A DNA stretch of 64,000 bases from PFL42 sp963789825 (lineage in GTDB: Bacteria > Chloroflexota > Anaerolineae > Anaerolineales > E44-bin32): the NCBI GenBank assembly GCA_963789825.1, contig CAWBME010000011.1, positions 207,270 through 271,269 of the forward strand, read 5' to 3'. This document shows, piece by piece, positions 1-8,124 of the stretch (position 1 is the stretch's first letter; each line of letters starts with the position of its first letter). A program made the translations under genes and the position numbers. Under the pieces are notes generated by a model that did no database searches, had not been told where the DNA came from, and saw only the letters and a list, made by a program, of their open reading frames with translations.

Positions 1-837
1 ACTCGAGGCGACGGGCGCCATGCTCCCCTCCACCTGAGCACGCACCGAGGCATGGATCTCCTCGATGAAGGCGTCGATCTCTCGCCGCTCGCCCTCTCCC
101 ATCTGCTGCACTCGCAGGTCACCCCCGGCTTCGAGAGAGATTTCGGCTTCGCCTGAGCCGAAGCGCTGGCGCGTCTTGCCTTCTTGCTGCGCCGCCTCGA
201 CGCCAACCGGCAGGGCCAGGTCGCCACCGGCATGCACCTCGAGCCAGACCGAGGCATGTGCCGGCAGCACGCAGCGCAGATCTCCGCCTGCGCGAATGGA
301 GCTGCGGGTCCCCGCCGCCGGAGAGAACTCCAGCCAGATGTCGCCCCCGGCGTGCAGCGCCACCGAACCCGCCGCGTGGCGCAGGCGGAGGTCACCCCCG
401 ACTTCGCTCAGCGCCGCGTCGCCTTGCAGGTCCTCCAACTGGGCATCGCCCCCCACGCTCGTCGCCTGCAGCCGGCCGCTCAGCTTGCGTGCGACCAGAT
501 CGCCGCCCACCCGCCCGACGCTCACCGAGCCCGCCTCGCGCAGGTTCAGGTTTCCCCCGACGTTCTCAATCTCCAGGTCCGCCGGCAAGCCGAACACGCG
601 CAGATCCCCAGCCACTTTGCCGACTGAGGTCGAGCAACCGCGCGGCACGAAGACCAGGCAGCCAGCGCGGCATTCGACCTCAACCAGGCCTGCCTGCCGC
701 CGCAGACTGAGCACATCCGCCTCGCCGACCTGGAGACGGAGTTCTGCACCCTCCGATGCCGCCAGGCGCAGATCGCCCTTCACCTGGGACACCCGCAGGC
801 GGTCCTCGGCTGCAAGCTGCAAGCGTTCTGTGTGCAT
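1..837 (-). CDS. GGDL-repeat adhesin-like protein (DUF4097-type), 3' end outside window
   Basis: The frame is open from ATG 837 to the window edge (279 codons, no stop), so the C-terminus is missing. The protein is built of about 20-residue beta-rich repeats, each with a GGDL or GGDx turn (VGGNLNL, VGGDLVA, VGGDAQL, VGGDLRL, AGGDIWL, AGGDLRC, AGGDLAL, AGGDLRV). This is the look of DUF4097-type putative adhesins, which fold as right-handed beta helices. No signal peptide or membrane segment is visible at the N-terminus (MHTERLQLAAEDRL), so it may act in the cytoplasm. It follows the DUF2089 gene by 17 bp with a purine-rich ribosome site, so the two are probably co-transcribed. The exact role is unknown; the DUF2089/DUF4097 pairing is familiar from other bacteria. 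Confidence 0.75.
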   Translation of the reverse strand, partial: MHTERLQLAAEDRLRVSQVKGDLRLAASEGAELRLQVGEADVLSLRRQAGLVEVECRAGCLVFVPRGCSTSVGKVAGDLRVFGLPADLEIENVGGNLNLREAGSVSVGRVGGDLVARKLSGRLQATSVGGDAQLEDLQGDAALSEVGGDLRLRHAAGSVALHAGGDIWLEFSPAAGTRSSIRAGGDLRCVLPAHASVWLEVHAGGDLALPVGVEAAQQEGKTRQRFGSGEAEISLEAGGDLRVQQMGEGERREIDAFIEEIHASVRAQVEGSMAPVASS

Positions 838-854
838 CGATTCCCCGTCCCCTC

Positions 855-1229
855 TTACTCCGCTTCCAACAGGTGCATGGCTTCCTTGGTGCTGATCCGT
901 CCGCCGGCCAGGTCGTCGAGCAGACGCTGCCGCTCCTCGGCCGACAGGCCGTTGGCCTCGGGGCCGACCGGGAAGCCGAGCTGCCGAATGATCTCGCTCA
1001 GGCGCGAACGCAGTGTGGGGTACGAGAGCCCGAGCTCACGCTCCATGCGGTTGAGCTTGCCCTCACAGCGCAGGAAGGTCTCGACAAACGTCGTCTGTTC
1101 CGGCGAAAGCCGCCCCAGCCGGCCGGTGTCGAAGTGACCTTCCAGCGCACTGTCGCAGCTCCGACAGTGCAGGCGCGTTACCTCCAGCTTGTCGCCACAT
1201 ACTGGGCAGACCGTCAACAGACTGTTCAT
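855..1229 (-). CDS. DUF2089-family zinc-ribbon/HTH regulator
   Basis: This 124-residue protein opens with a zinc ribbon (CPVCGDKL near residue 8, then CRSC near 22). A helical region follows that looks like a sigma-like or helix-turn-helix DNA-binding domain (GKLNRMERELGLSYPTLRSR). The C-terminal helix resembles a SHOCT-type segment (LLDDLAGGRISTKEAMHLL). This is the DUF2089 architecture and a full-length member. The start at 1229 follows a GGAGCAGGGA ribosome site. The upstream AT-rich stretch carries three inverted repeats that are candidate operators, so autoregulation is plausible. The GGDL-repeat gene lies directly downstream. Regulator function is inferred from domains only. Confidence 0.85.
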   Translation of the reverse strand: MNSLLTVCPVCGDKLEVTRLHCRSCDSALEGHFDTGRLGRLSPEQTTFVETFLRCEGKLNRMERELGLSYPTLRSRLSEIIRQLGFPVGPEANGLSAEERQRLLDDLAGGRISTKEAMHLLEAE

Positions 1230-1275
1230 TCCCTGCTCCGCTCACGCTCGTAGAGGAGTTGATATGTCATTAGAT

Positions 1276-1332
1276 TATCCTGGACCAGGATATCATCCTC
1301 CTAAGGATTGTCAATATCCATCTTAGGAATAT
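1276..1332. promoter_or_regulatory. Cluster of three CCT/AGG inverted repeats (candidate operators)
   Basis: A perfect 17-bp palindrome lies at 1276-1292 (8-bp arms TATCCTGG and CCAGGATA around one base). A second inverted repeat is at 1295-1308 (ATCCT/AGGAT; TCCTAAGGA inside is also palindromic). A third, imperfect one centres near 1322 (ATATCC/GGAATAT). The centres are about 19-20 bp apart, close to two helical turns. The stretch is AT-rich against its surroundings and lies between the DUF2089 gene and the divergent phosphatase gene, where a shared regulatory region would be expected. Confidence 0.6.
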
Positions 1333-1421
1333 GCAGGTTTGGTTTCAGGCGCCGCCGCTCGGCCAGCTTCCCCCCAGCCGGGGCGGCGCCACTCGCCCTC
1401 TTCCGGGTCGCCAGTGTGCGG

Positions 1422-1427
1422 TACAAT
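1422..1427 (+). promoter_or_regulatory. -10 element TACAAT
   Basis: TACAAT lies 30 bp upstream of the ATG at 1458. No convincing -35 was found. It fits the short-leader pattern seen at many genes in this window. Confidence 0.45.
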
Positions 1428-1457
1428 CCGCTGCTCGTCGGCCTGACCACCCTACCC

Positions 1458-2267
1458 ATGACCTCACCCGATCCGCAGTCCGTTGCCGCCCGCAGCACGC
1501 TCGCCCTGCGACTGATCGCCCAGGCGGGCGAAGTCCTACGTCAGGGACTCGGTCAGCAGAAGGACATCCACCTGAAGGGCGTCATCGACCCGGTGACCCA
1601 GTTCGACCACCTGTCGGAGGCGCTGCTCGTCGACGGCCTGCAACGCGCCTTCCCGGACGACGCCGTACTGGCCGAGGAGCGTGGCGGTGCCTCCGACCGG
1701 CCGTGGGCCTGGCACGTCGATCCCTTGGACGGAACGGTCAACTTCGCCCACGGCGTCCCGATCTTCGCCGTCTCCGTCGGCTTGGCCTTCGAGGGCATCC
1801 CAGTGTTCGGCGCCATCCTCGATCCGATGCGCGGCGAGTTGTTCGAGGCCAGTCACGGCCAAGGGGCCCGCCTGAACGGCCGGCCGATCCACGTCTCCAA
1901 CGCCACCAACCTGCTGGATAGCCTGCTGGTGACCGGCTTTCGCTACGACATCCAGACCAACCCCGACAACAACTTCCGCGAGTTCGCCGAATTCCACCTG
2001 CGAGCACGCGGAGTGCGCCGGCTGGGAGCCGCCGCCCTCGACTTGGCCTACGTCGCCGCGGGCCGATTCGATGGTTACTGGGAGCTTGAGATGCAGTCCT
2101 GGGATCTGGCGGCCGGGGCGGTGATTGTGCGGGAGGCGGGCGGCGTGGTCACGCGCCTGGATGGTTCTCCCGATATGCTGCGCGCTCCCCTGTCGCTGGT
2201 GGCCAGCAACGGCCACATCCATGCCGAGATGCTTGGAGTGCTGGCGGAGCTCCGCAGCCCAGAGTAG
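1458..2267 (+). CDS. Inositol monophosphatase family protein
   Basis: This 269-residue protein belongs to the Mg-dependent inositol monophosphatase superfamily, which removes phosphate from inositol phosphate, histidinol phosphate or related small molecules. The family signatures are all present: EE at 73-74, the metal site WHVDPLDGTVNF at 85-96, and WDLAAGAVIVREAGG near the C-terminus. ATG 1458 is chosen because the family fold begins just after it (ARSTLALRLIAQAGEVLRQG); the frame stays open upstream to 1308, but that part looks non-coding. The gene is monocistronic and convergent with surE. The substrate cannot be set from sequence; SuhB-like inositol phosphatase or HisN-like activity are the main options. 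Confidence 0.88.
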   Translation: MTSPDPQSVAARSTLALRLIAQAGEVLRQGLGQQKDIHLKGVIDPVTQFDHLSEALLVDGLQRAFPDDAVLAEERGGASDRPWAWHVDPLDGTVNFAHGVPIFAVSVGLAFEGIPVFGAILDPMRGELFEASHGQGARLNGRPIHVSNATNLLDSLLVTGFRYDIQTNPDNNFREFAEFHLRARGVRRLGAAALDLAYVAAGRFDGYWELEMQSWDLAAGAVIVREAGGVVTRLDGSPDMLRAPLSLVASNGHIHAEMLGVLAELRSPE

Positions 2268-2295
2268 CTGACGTCGCCCCTGGCGTGCCTGTGCC

Positions 2296-3114
2296 TCACA
2301 CGACTGCGGCGCGGATCCGGCTCTCCATAGACCGCAGATCCACCCGAGAGGTCGTGTCCAGGCTGATCGGCGTCACGGAGACGCAGCCCTCGACGCGCAG
2401 GGCATGCACATCCGAGTCAGGCTCCAACGCCGCATGGTCGACAGCCACACGGTATCCCACCCGCTGCGTTCCACCGGGCACGCTGCGATCCGGCGCCACC
2501 GGATGGTAGTAGGTCGAGCGCGAAAGGTGCGTGAGTTTCCAGGGGGTGCCGACCGTGGCCTCCGCCGGCACATCCACCTTGAGCAGGTCGACATCGGCCA
2601 CATGCGGCAACCGCAGCAGCAAGCCGCCGAAGTAGGCGGCGAAATGGGCGGCGACGCGGAAGTCGATGTCTTCGGAATGGCTGTGGAAGAAGCTGCTGTC
2701 CACCTGCAGGGAGATCGCCAGGGAGGGAATATTGAAGGACGCGCCCTCCATGGCCGCCCCCACCGTGCCGGACATCGTCACCCCGACCGTCACGTTCTCG
2801 CCATAGTTGATCCCGGCCACCAGCAGGTCAGGCCGACGGGGCGTCAGCTCCAGCACGGCATGCTGTACAGCCTGGGCCGGCGTCCCGCCCACGGCATACA
2901 CTTTCCAGGTCTTGCCGCCGACCGTTACCTGCTCTTCGGTGATCGATCCGTCCGAGGTGATCGGCATGCTGCGCCCGGCGCCGGTCCACTGCTCGCGCGG
3001 CGCGACCACCGTGACGTACCCCAGGCGAGAAAGCGCCTCAGCCGCCGCCCACAAGCCGGGGGAACGGATCCCGTCGTCATTGGTCAGCAGGATCTGCACG
3101 CGTTGATCGTCCAA
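2296..3114 (-). CDS. surE: 5'/3'-nucleotidase SurE
   Basis: This is a 272-residue SurE-family metal-dependent phosphatase, which hydrolyses nucleoside 5'- and 3'-monophosphates in the cytoplasm. The N-terminal LLTNDDGI (metal-binding D13 and D14), the AGINYGENV loop and SGTVGAAMEG are the family hallmarks. The length is slightly above the usual 250. The ATG at 3114 follows a TATCAT -10 element by about 20 bp, so the gene probably has its own promoter despite lying downstream of the HD-domain gene. It converges on the phosphatase gene with a 28-bp gap. Confidence 0.95.
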   Translation of the reverse strand: MDDQRVQILLTNDDGIRSPGLWAAAEALSRLGYVTVVAPREQWTGAGRSMPITSDGSITEEQVTVGGKTWKVYAVGGTPAQAVQHAVLELTPRRPDLLVAGINYGENVTVGVTMSGTVGAAMEGASFNIPSLAISLQVDSSFFHSHSEDIDFRVAAHFAAYFGGLLLRLPHVADVDLLKVDVPAEATVGTPWKLTHLSRSTYYHPVAPDRSVPGGTQRVGYRVAVDHAALEPDSDVHALRVEGCVSVTPISLDTTSRVDLRSMESRIRAAVV

Positions 3115-3135
3115 GCTTGAGCCCTCTGACCGGCA

Positions 3136-3141
3136 ATGATA
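3136..3141 (-). promoter_or_regulatory. -10 element TATCAT before surE
   Basis: On the minus strand TATCAT ends 21 bp before the surE ATG, inside the short gap between the HD-domain gene and surE. No clear -35 was seen. Confidence 0.4.
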
Positions 3142-3167
3142 CCAGCCGGGGCGGGCCGCGGCGCGGA

Positions 3168-3833
3168 TCAGCCCGGGTGCGGTGGCTGCTCGGCCAGCGC
3201 CGCTTCGGCTGCCAGCGCCTCAAAGAAAGCGGTCAGCACCGCCTGCCGCTCCCGCCCCAGGACGCGCGCCGGCTCAGTGTGCAGCCGTTCGAGGATCTTG
3301 CGCAGCTTGAACCAGTATTCGTGATACGCCGAGTGGGCCTCGCCCGGCTCGACCTCGCCGCTCGACAGAAAGCGTTCCGAAGGCCGGGCGTAGATCGGCG
3401 TGCCGGCCTGGACGGCATAGGCGATGGTGCGCGCCGCACCAAAGGCGCCCAGAACGTCCAGCTTGTCGGCGTCGAAGAGCACACGCGCTTCGAGCGTGGC
3501 CGGCGGCTCGGCGCTGCGGAAGCGGTGGGAGCGGATGCAGTGCAGCACCGCCTCGATGCGGGGCAGGCTCCAGCCTTCCTCGGCGAGGCGATGACGGGCG
3601 AATTCGGCCGAGGCTTGTTCGTGGGCCGCGCGCCCGGCGCTTTCGGCCTCCCCCGCCTCGGGCGCGGCACCGGCGACATCGTGCAGCAAGGCTGCCGCGC
3701 GTACGATCTCGACATCGGCGCCGACCTGTTGCGCCAGCCACTCGGCCAGCGCACACACTCGCTGCACATGATCCCAGCCATGAACGGGATCGTCCGGCGA
3801 ATTCCACTCCTGCGCCTCGGCGTACGTCGGCAT
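3168..3833 (-). CDS. HD-domain phosphohydrolase
   Basis: This 221-residue protein has the HD metal-site pattern: H18 and H22 (PVHGWDH), the HD pair at 51-52 (ALLHDVAG), H98 and H103 (LHCIRSH) and the distal D121 (LFDADKLDVLGA). It is close to the YedJ/YfbR-like uncharacterised hydrolases, which act on nucleotides or other phosphate esters. It begins 10 bp after the stop of the EcfA gene, so it is probably the last gene of the cobalamin-riboswitch operon. A link to cobalamin salvage is only a guess from position. The substrate is unknown. Confidence 0.85.
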   Translation of the reverse strand: MPTYAEAQEWNSPDDPVHGWDHVQRVCALAEWLAQQVGADVEIVRAAALLHDVAGAAPEAGEAESAGRAAHEQASAEFARHRLAEEGWSLPRIEAVLHCIRSHRFRSAEPPATLEARVLFDADKLDVLGAFGAARTIAYAVQAGTPIYARPSERFLSSGEVEPGEAHSAYHEYWFKLRKILERLHTEPARVLGRERQAVLTAFFEALAAEAALAEQPPHPG

Positions 3834-3843
3834 TGGTTCCTCC

Positions 3844-5452
3844 TCACCGCTCGTCGACGGCCGGCAGGTCCGCCGGGCCTGCCGGCCAGCTGCTCCCGGT
3901 CAGACGTTGCAGCGAGGTCCGCAGCTCCGGGTGGCGAAAGAGCGTCTCGGCCATCGGCCCCTGGTCGACGACCCGCCCGTCGTCGAGCAGCAGCACTCGG
4001 TCGGCCACCCGGGCGGCGAACTCGATGTCATGCGTTGCCAGGACAATCGAGATTCCGTCCCGGCGCCAGTCGAGCAGCAGGTGGGCAAGGCTGCGCTGCG
4101 CCAGCGGGTCGACACCCAGCGTCGGCTCGTCCAACAACAGCAGCCGCGGCCCAGCGACCATTACCGCCGCCAGCGCCGCCCGCTGGCGCTCCCCGGCCGA
4201 CAGGTCGCGCGGCGAACGCTCGGCGACTGCCGTCAGGCCGAGGCGCTCGAGCAGCTCGCCGGGAGCGACCGGCGGCTCTTGCAGCAGGCCGTGGTTGGCC
4301 AGCGTCAGATCGAGCTCAGCCCGCACGCTCTCGCCGAACAGCAAGGCCGCCGGCCACTGCGGGACGAACGCCAGCTCCCGGGAGCGCGTCACAACCGACA
4401 GCTGGTCGATCCGCTGGCGATTGAGCCACACTTCGCCAGCCTGAAGGCGCTCCAGCCCCATCAGGCCGCGCAGCAGAGAGGTCTTGCCCGAGCCGTTCCG
4501 GCCGAGCACCGCCAGGACCTCGCCTCGGCCCACCTCGAGGTCGATGCCCCGCAAGACAGCCCGGCCATTGTAGCCGAGCTGCAGGCCGGACCCCTGCAGC
4601 AGAACTCTCTCCGGGCTGGTCGGAGGCGACCGGGGGCGGCAGGCGCAGCAAGCATTGGCGCAGCACCTCCCTCGCCGCCGCGCCGTGGTCCCACGCCAGG
4701 CCCAGCCGGCGCGCCGCCTCCAGCTCCGGCAAGGCATAGGGCATCGATCCCTGGACGACCTGCGGCTCACCGTATGCCACCAGTCGCCCATCCGGCGCCA
4801 GGTACGCCATGCGGTCTACGGATTCGATCAGGCGGATCAGCCGGTGTTCGCTAATCAGCGTCGTCAGCCCAAGCTCGCGCCGCAGGTCTGTGAGCCACTC
4901 GACGAGCGAGGCGGCGCCAAACACGTCCAGCTGGGAGGTTGGCTCGTCGAGCAACAACACCTGCGGCTGGCGGGCGAGGGCGGCGGCAATCGCCACCCGC
5001 TGCTGCTCACCGCCGGACAGGCGGTCCAGCGGCCGGTCACGCACCTCGCCGATCTGCAGGCGCTCGAGCGTCTCCTGCACCCGGCGCCGGATCTCCGCGG
5101 TCGGCAGATCCGCCAGCTCAAGTCCGAAGGCGATCTCATCGCCGGCGGTCGAGGTGATGAAGCGGAAGGTCGGCTCCTGGAAGACCGTTCCCACGCGCGC
5201 CGCCAGCGCCGACGGAAGAGATTGGCGGGTATCCAGGCCGGCCACGTGCACGCGGCCGGCAAAGCGGCCGCCGTAGAAGTGAGGCACCAGCCCGTTCAGC
5301 GACCACAGCAGCGTGGATTTCCCCGAACCTGAGGCGCCCGTCAGCAGCAGCCCGTCCCCAGGCTGCACCTCCAGCCCGACATCCTGCAGCGCTGGCCGGC
5401 TTCCCTCCGGGTAGGTGTACGTCAGACGTTCAATGCGGATCATGACGCGCAA
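3844..5452 (-). CDS. ecfA: Two-domain ECF transporter ATPase (EcfA-EcfA'), one frameshift
   Basis: Two ABC ATPase domains lie in tandem on one transcript. The first (from 5452) has Walker A GASGSGKST, signature LSGGEQQRV, Walker B VLLLDEPTSQLD and switch SEHRL. The second has Walker A GRNGSGKTS, signature LSAGERQRA, Walker B LLLLDEPTLGVD and switch ATHD. The frame changes in a C5 run near 4632-4636: the upstream frame continues as nonsense, while the downstream frame resumes in the domain linker (PPTSPERVLLQG). A single protein of about 535 residues is therefore most likely, with an assembly indel. The product powers import of a small molecule with EcfT and an S subunit. The start is 5452 or 5443 (MIRIERLTYTY), overlapping the EcfT 3' end. 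Confidence 0.88.
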
Positions 5453-6423
5453 ACACAGCCGGGATAGCCAGGCAGGCCGCCGCCACAGCCAGGGGCAGAG
5501 CCACTTGGGGCAGGCTGATCGTCGGATACGGCGTATAGGTGATCCATTCCGGGGCGACGGCCATCATCAAGAGAAACACCGACAAGCTACCCAGCACGAC
5601 TCCGACGACCAGGCTGTCGAACTCGTTGCCAGGTCTCCGGCCGATAGCGGGCATGGGTGCCCTCGGTGCGCCACTCAAGCAACAGCGCAGCCGCACACAC
5701 CAGTGCCAGCCCAAGCCCGGCCAGGCGCGCGGTCGGCGCTACGCTCCACCAGGCCAGCCCGGCCGCCACACCCAGCAGGCTCAGGCTGGTCAGGCGCCGG
5801 CGCCGGCTGGAGCGCCGCCGGGCTCCCCAGCCTCGGGCGGCCAGCCCTTCGGCGTTGGCATGCGCCCTCTCCAGGCTCAACACCAGGATCGGGTGCACCA
5901 CCAGCGCCAGGTCGCGCACGCCGCGAATCTCCCGCCCGCGAATCCATTGGGCCTCGCGGATCGAGGCGAACGACTCTCGCACCTGAGGCACGAAGCTGAT
6001 CGCCATCGAGGCGCTCATGCCGACCTGACCCAGGCCGGACGGCATGCGTCGCAGCAAGTCGGTCGGCCGCACGACCAGGCTCATTGCCAGCACGACCAAC
6101 ATCATCGCCGCGATCTGAACGCCGGCGGAGAGCCCATACACCAACGCCTCCAGCGTGTAGGGACCCCCGATCAGCGGCAAGGGAAGGTCCAGCAGCACGG
6201 TCTGCCCCACCCGGCTGAAGGCCAGGTTGAACAATGCCGGGATCAGCAGCAGGCTCAATCCCAGGCGCGCGTCCCCCATCAAAGTACGGCCACCGCTGGC
6301 GCGAGCTCGCACCGCGATCGCGGCCAGTGCCACGATCAACAGGTATACCGGATGGCGTACGATCAAGGCCACCACCGTGGCGGCCATCGTCCATAGGATC
6401 CACGTTACCGGATGCAGTCGCAT
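5430..6423 (-). CDS. ecfT: ECF transporter transmembrane protein EcfT, one frameshift
   Basis: This is the T component that couples the EcfA ATPases to a substrate-binding S protein in the membrane. The N-terminal half has several hydrophobic helices, then the cytoplasmic coupling helices with WIRGREIRG and the conserved AEGLAARGWG motif. The first frame stops at 5587, but the next frame gives NEFDSLVVGVVLG followed by two further hydrophobic helices, ending at 5430. One base is probably lost or gained near 5626-5632 (the TGGCAACGAG stretch). ATG 6423 (MRLHPVTW) is preferred because it follows the upstream stop at 6446; ATG 6474 would overlap that gene by 29 bp. No S-component gene is seen in the operon. 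Confidence 0.85.
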
Positions 6424-6445
6424 GGCCTGCCCCAGATGTCCAGGC

Positions 6446-7504
6446 TCATGCGGGGCGTTGCCTGCGATGGGCAATCAGCGCCGCGCCGATCAAGATCATC
6501 CCCAGCGCCACCAACGTGCCGACGACCAGCCGTGCGTCCAGCCACCCGGCGGTGGGTGGACCGGCGTCGTCTGCCGTCAAGCGCCCGACATCCGTGAGGG
6601 CGACGCCGGCGAGCGCGGGCACGGCTTGCACTGTGGCCAGCAGGTTCTCGGACGAGGTGGCGGCGTTGAAGCTGAACGCTCCGCTGGGTAACTGCAACGC
6701 CAGCAGCGCCTGGACGGGATCTCCCCAGTCTGCGGCTTCCTCACCGGCGGCCGCCAACGCCTGCATCACCAGGGCGGTTGAGTTGGCATCGGTTGCCTCG
6801 CCGAAGGCGCTCGGCTTCTGATAGGTCCACCCAGCATCGGGATTCTGCGTTGCACGGAAGTAGGCGATGGAAGGAGCGACGGCGTCCATTCGGCCGGAGG
6901 CAACCAGGGCCTGGACGGCGAGGGCGGTGGTGTTCGAATCCCCAGCGCCTGGCGTCTTGTCTCCGTTGAAGGAGAACGAGCCGTCATCCAGCCGGTAAGC
7001 CAGCAAGCCATCGGCAGCCTGTGCCGGGATGGCGCGCCCGGCGGTGTGCAGCGCCAGCATCGCCAACGCACTGTCATACGGCCCACTGCCGTGGAGTCCA
7101 GTCGCCGCGTTGAAGCTGCCCTCAAGGACCGTCTTCAAATCGACCCCACCCAGACCAGCCGGGTCCAGGCCGGCTGCTACTGCGGCCAGCGTCAGTTTGG
7201 CGGCCAGGCCAGCAGGCATCGGCTGGCTGCTCGCCGCCGCTTCGAGGTAGGTCAGCGGGGTCGCTGCTCCCGCGCTCCACGCCGCCGGATCCTGTCCGCC
7301 GGCGGCGATTGCCAGCACCGCGTCAGCCGTTGTGCCCGGATCGCTGCCAGGCGCGAATCCGTTGGAGAATCCTCCATCCGGCTGCTGCTGGGCGCGCAGC
7401 CAGGTGAGGGCCTGATCGAGTTCGTGGGGGGTCTGGGCCTGGGCAGTCGCCGAGCCGAAGGCGGCCAGCAGCGCCACGGCCAGCGACAGGAAGAATCGAC
7501 GCAT
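6446..7504 (-). CDS. Secreted prenyltransferase-repeat (intrinsic-factor-like) protein
   Basis: This 352-residue protein has an N-terminal signal peptide (to about residue 23, AQAQ), alpha/alpha-barrel repeats and one C-terminal membrane helix (about 325-345) with a basic tail (AHRRQRPA). The repeats carry the turn typical of squalene-cyclase/prenyltransferase folds: QQPDGGFSNGF near 40, LDDGSFSFNGD near 180, NPDAGWTYQ near 222 and LPSGAFSFNA near 272. The animal cobalamin carriers (intrinsic factor, transcobalamin) share this barrel, and the gene is first in a cobalamin-riboswitch operon with ECF subunits. I infer a membrane-anchored outside receptor for cobalamin or a precursor. No separate C-terminal DUF4430-like domain is seen. 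Enzymatic cyclase activity is unlikely for a secreted protein without the DxDD motif. Confidence 0.82.
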   Translation of the reverse strand: MRRFFLSLAVALLAAFGSATAQAQTPHELDQALTWLRAQQQPDGGFSNGFAPGSDPGTTADAVLAIAAGGQDPAAWSAGAATPLTYLEAAASSQPMPAGLAAKLTLAAVAAGLDPAGLGGVDLKTVLEGSFNAATGLHGSGPYDSALAMLALHTAGRAIPAQAADGLLAYRLDDGSFSFNGDKTPGAGDSNTTALAVQALVASGRMDAVAPSIAYFRATQNPDAGWTYQKPSAFGEATDANSTALVMQALAAAGEEAADWGDPVQALLALQLPSGAFSFNAATSSENLLATVQAVPALAGVALTDVGRLTADDAGPPTAGWLDARLVVGTLVALGMILIGAALIAHRRQRPA

Positions 7505-7553
7505 GGGGTTGTGCTCCTCTCAGCAAGCGATCGTCACGGTTCGTCGAATCAAG

Positions 7554-7585
7554 AAGCCTTCCTGGAAGGAGGGTCAGGAAGGCTT
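7554..7585 (-). terminator. Hairpin downstream of the cobalamin riboswitch
   Basis: Perfect 10-bp arms AAGCCTTCCT (7554-7563) and AGGAAGGCTT (7576-7585) enclose a 12-nt loop. On the minus strand a weakly T-rich tail (CTTCTTGATTC) follows. It sits between the riboswitch and the first ATG (7504), so it is a candidate expression platform: a conditional terminator. Confidence 0.65.
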
Positions 7586-7619
7586 GAGGGCATGATCCAT
7601 CGGCGCCACCTCCTCTCCG

Positions 7620-7802
7620 CGGAAGGCATCTCAGCGCGAGAGCAGGGGCGGGTATCCTGGCTCGCCCAGCGGCTGCGACAGCAGCCTCCGGGCCTACAGT
7701 TGCGGGACAGCGCCGGACTACCCCTTTCGGGGTCACCGGCTTCCCCATTGACGGCCTGCGCATCCGGGCGCAAGGCCACCCCGGCTCACGTGTCTTCGGT
7801 TT
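7620..7802 (-). promoter_or_regulatory. Cobalamin (B12) riboswitch
   Basis: Read on the minus strand, the leader has the cobalamin riboswitch landmarks in order: a purine-rich 5' stem, AATGGGGAAGCCGGTG, the B12-box-like core GCTGTCCCGCAACTGTAGGC, then GAGCCAGGATACCCGCC. It begins at the predicted transcription start and lies about 115 bp upstream of the intrinsic-factor-like gene. Cobalamin binding normally turns such operons off, so the downstream genes are predicted to be induced when B12 is scarce. Confidence 0.92.
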
Positions 7803-7808
7803 GGCCTG

Positions 7809-7836
7809 AGTATAGGCCATCCCCGCCTCCCGTCAA
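7809..7836 (-). promoter_or_regulatory. Promoter of the B12-uptake operon
   Basis: TTGACG (-35, plus-strand 7831-7836) and TATACT (-10, plus-strand 7809-7814) are separated by 16 bp on the minus strand. The predicted start lies near 7802, immediately 5' of the riboswitch. Confidence 0.75.
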
Positions 7837-8055
7837 GCGCCGGGCGGTCCAGCGGCCGGGCGGGTCGCGGCCCTTCTCGCCGAGCGAGGGAGCATGCAAA
7901 TCCACTCCCCCTTGGAGGGTGGGGGCCGCGGTCCGGATCCGCCGCGCCCAGCGCAGCCTGACAGCCCTCGCGTGGGGAGCTCGCGTGAGCCGTCATCGTG
8001 GGTGCGCCACCCCCGCTTCCAGCTTGCCAGGCGCCGAGGGGCGAGTTGGCCCGCA

Positions 8056-8084
8056 TTGACGCTCGGCCATCGCTGTGCTACACT
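8056..8084 (+). promoter_or_regulatory. Promoter of the cold-shock-like gene
   Basis: TTGACG (8056-8061), a 17-bp spacer and TACACT (8079-8084) with an extended -10 TGC lead into the GTG at 8125. Confidence 0.7.
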
Positions 8085-8124
8085 GCGTCGACATCCATTC
8101 CATAGCGATCCTGGGGATCCCCGC

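Noticed and set aside
65..895. A plus-strand coding frame of 276 codons
   Set aside because: It is Pro/Arg/Ser-rich and lies opposite the GGDL-repeat gene, whose minus-strand translation is clearly domain-like.
7816..8055. A second riboswitch upstream of the cold-shock-like gene
   Set aside because: The stretch lacks conserved riboswitch cores; its G-rich blocks are ordinary for this GC content.
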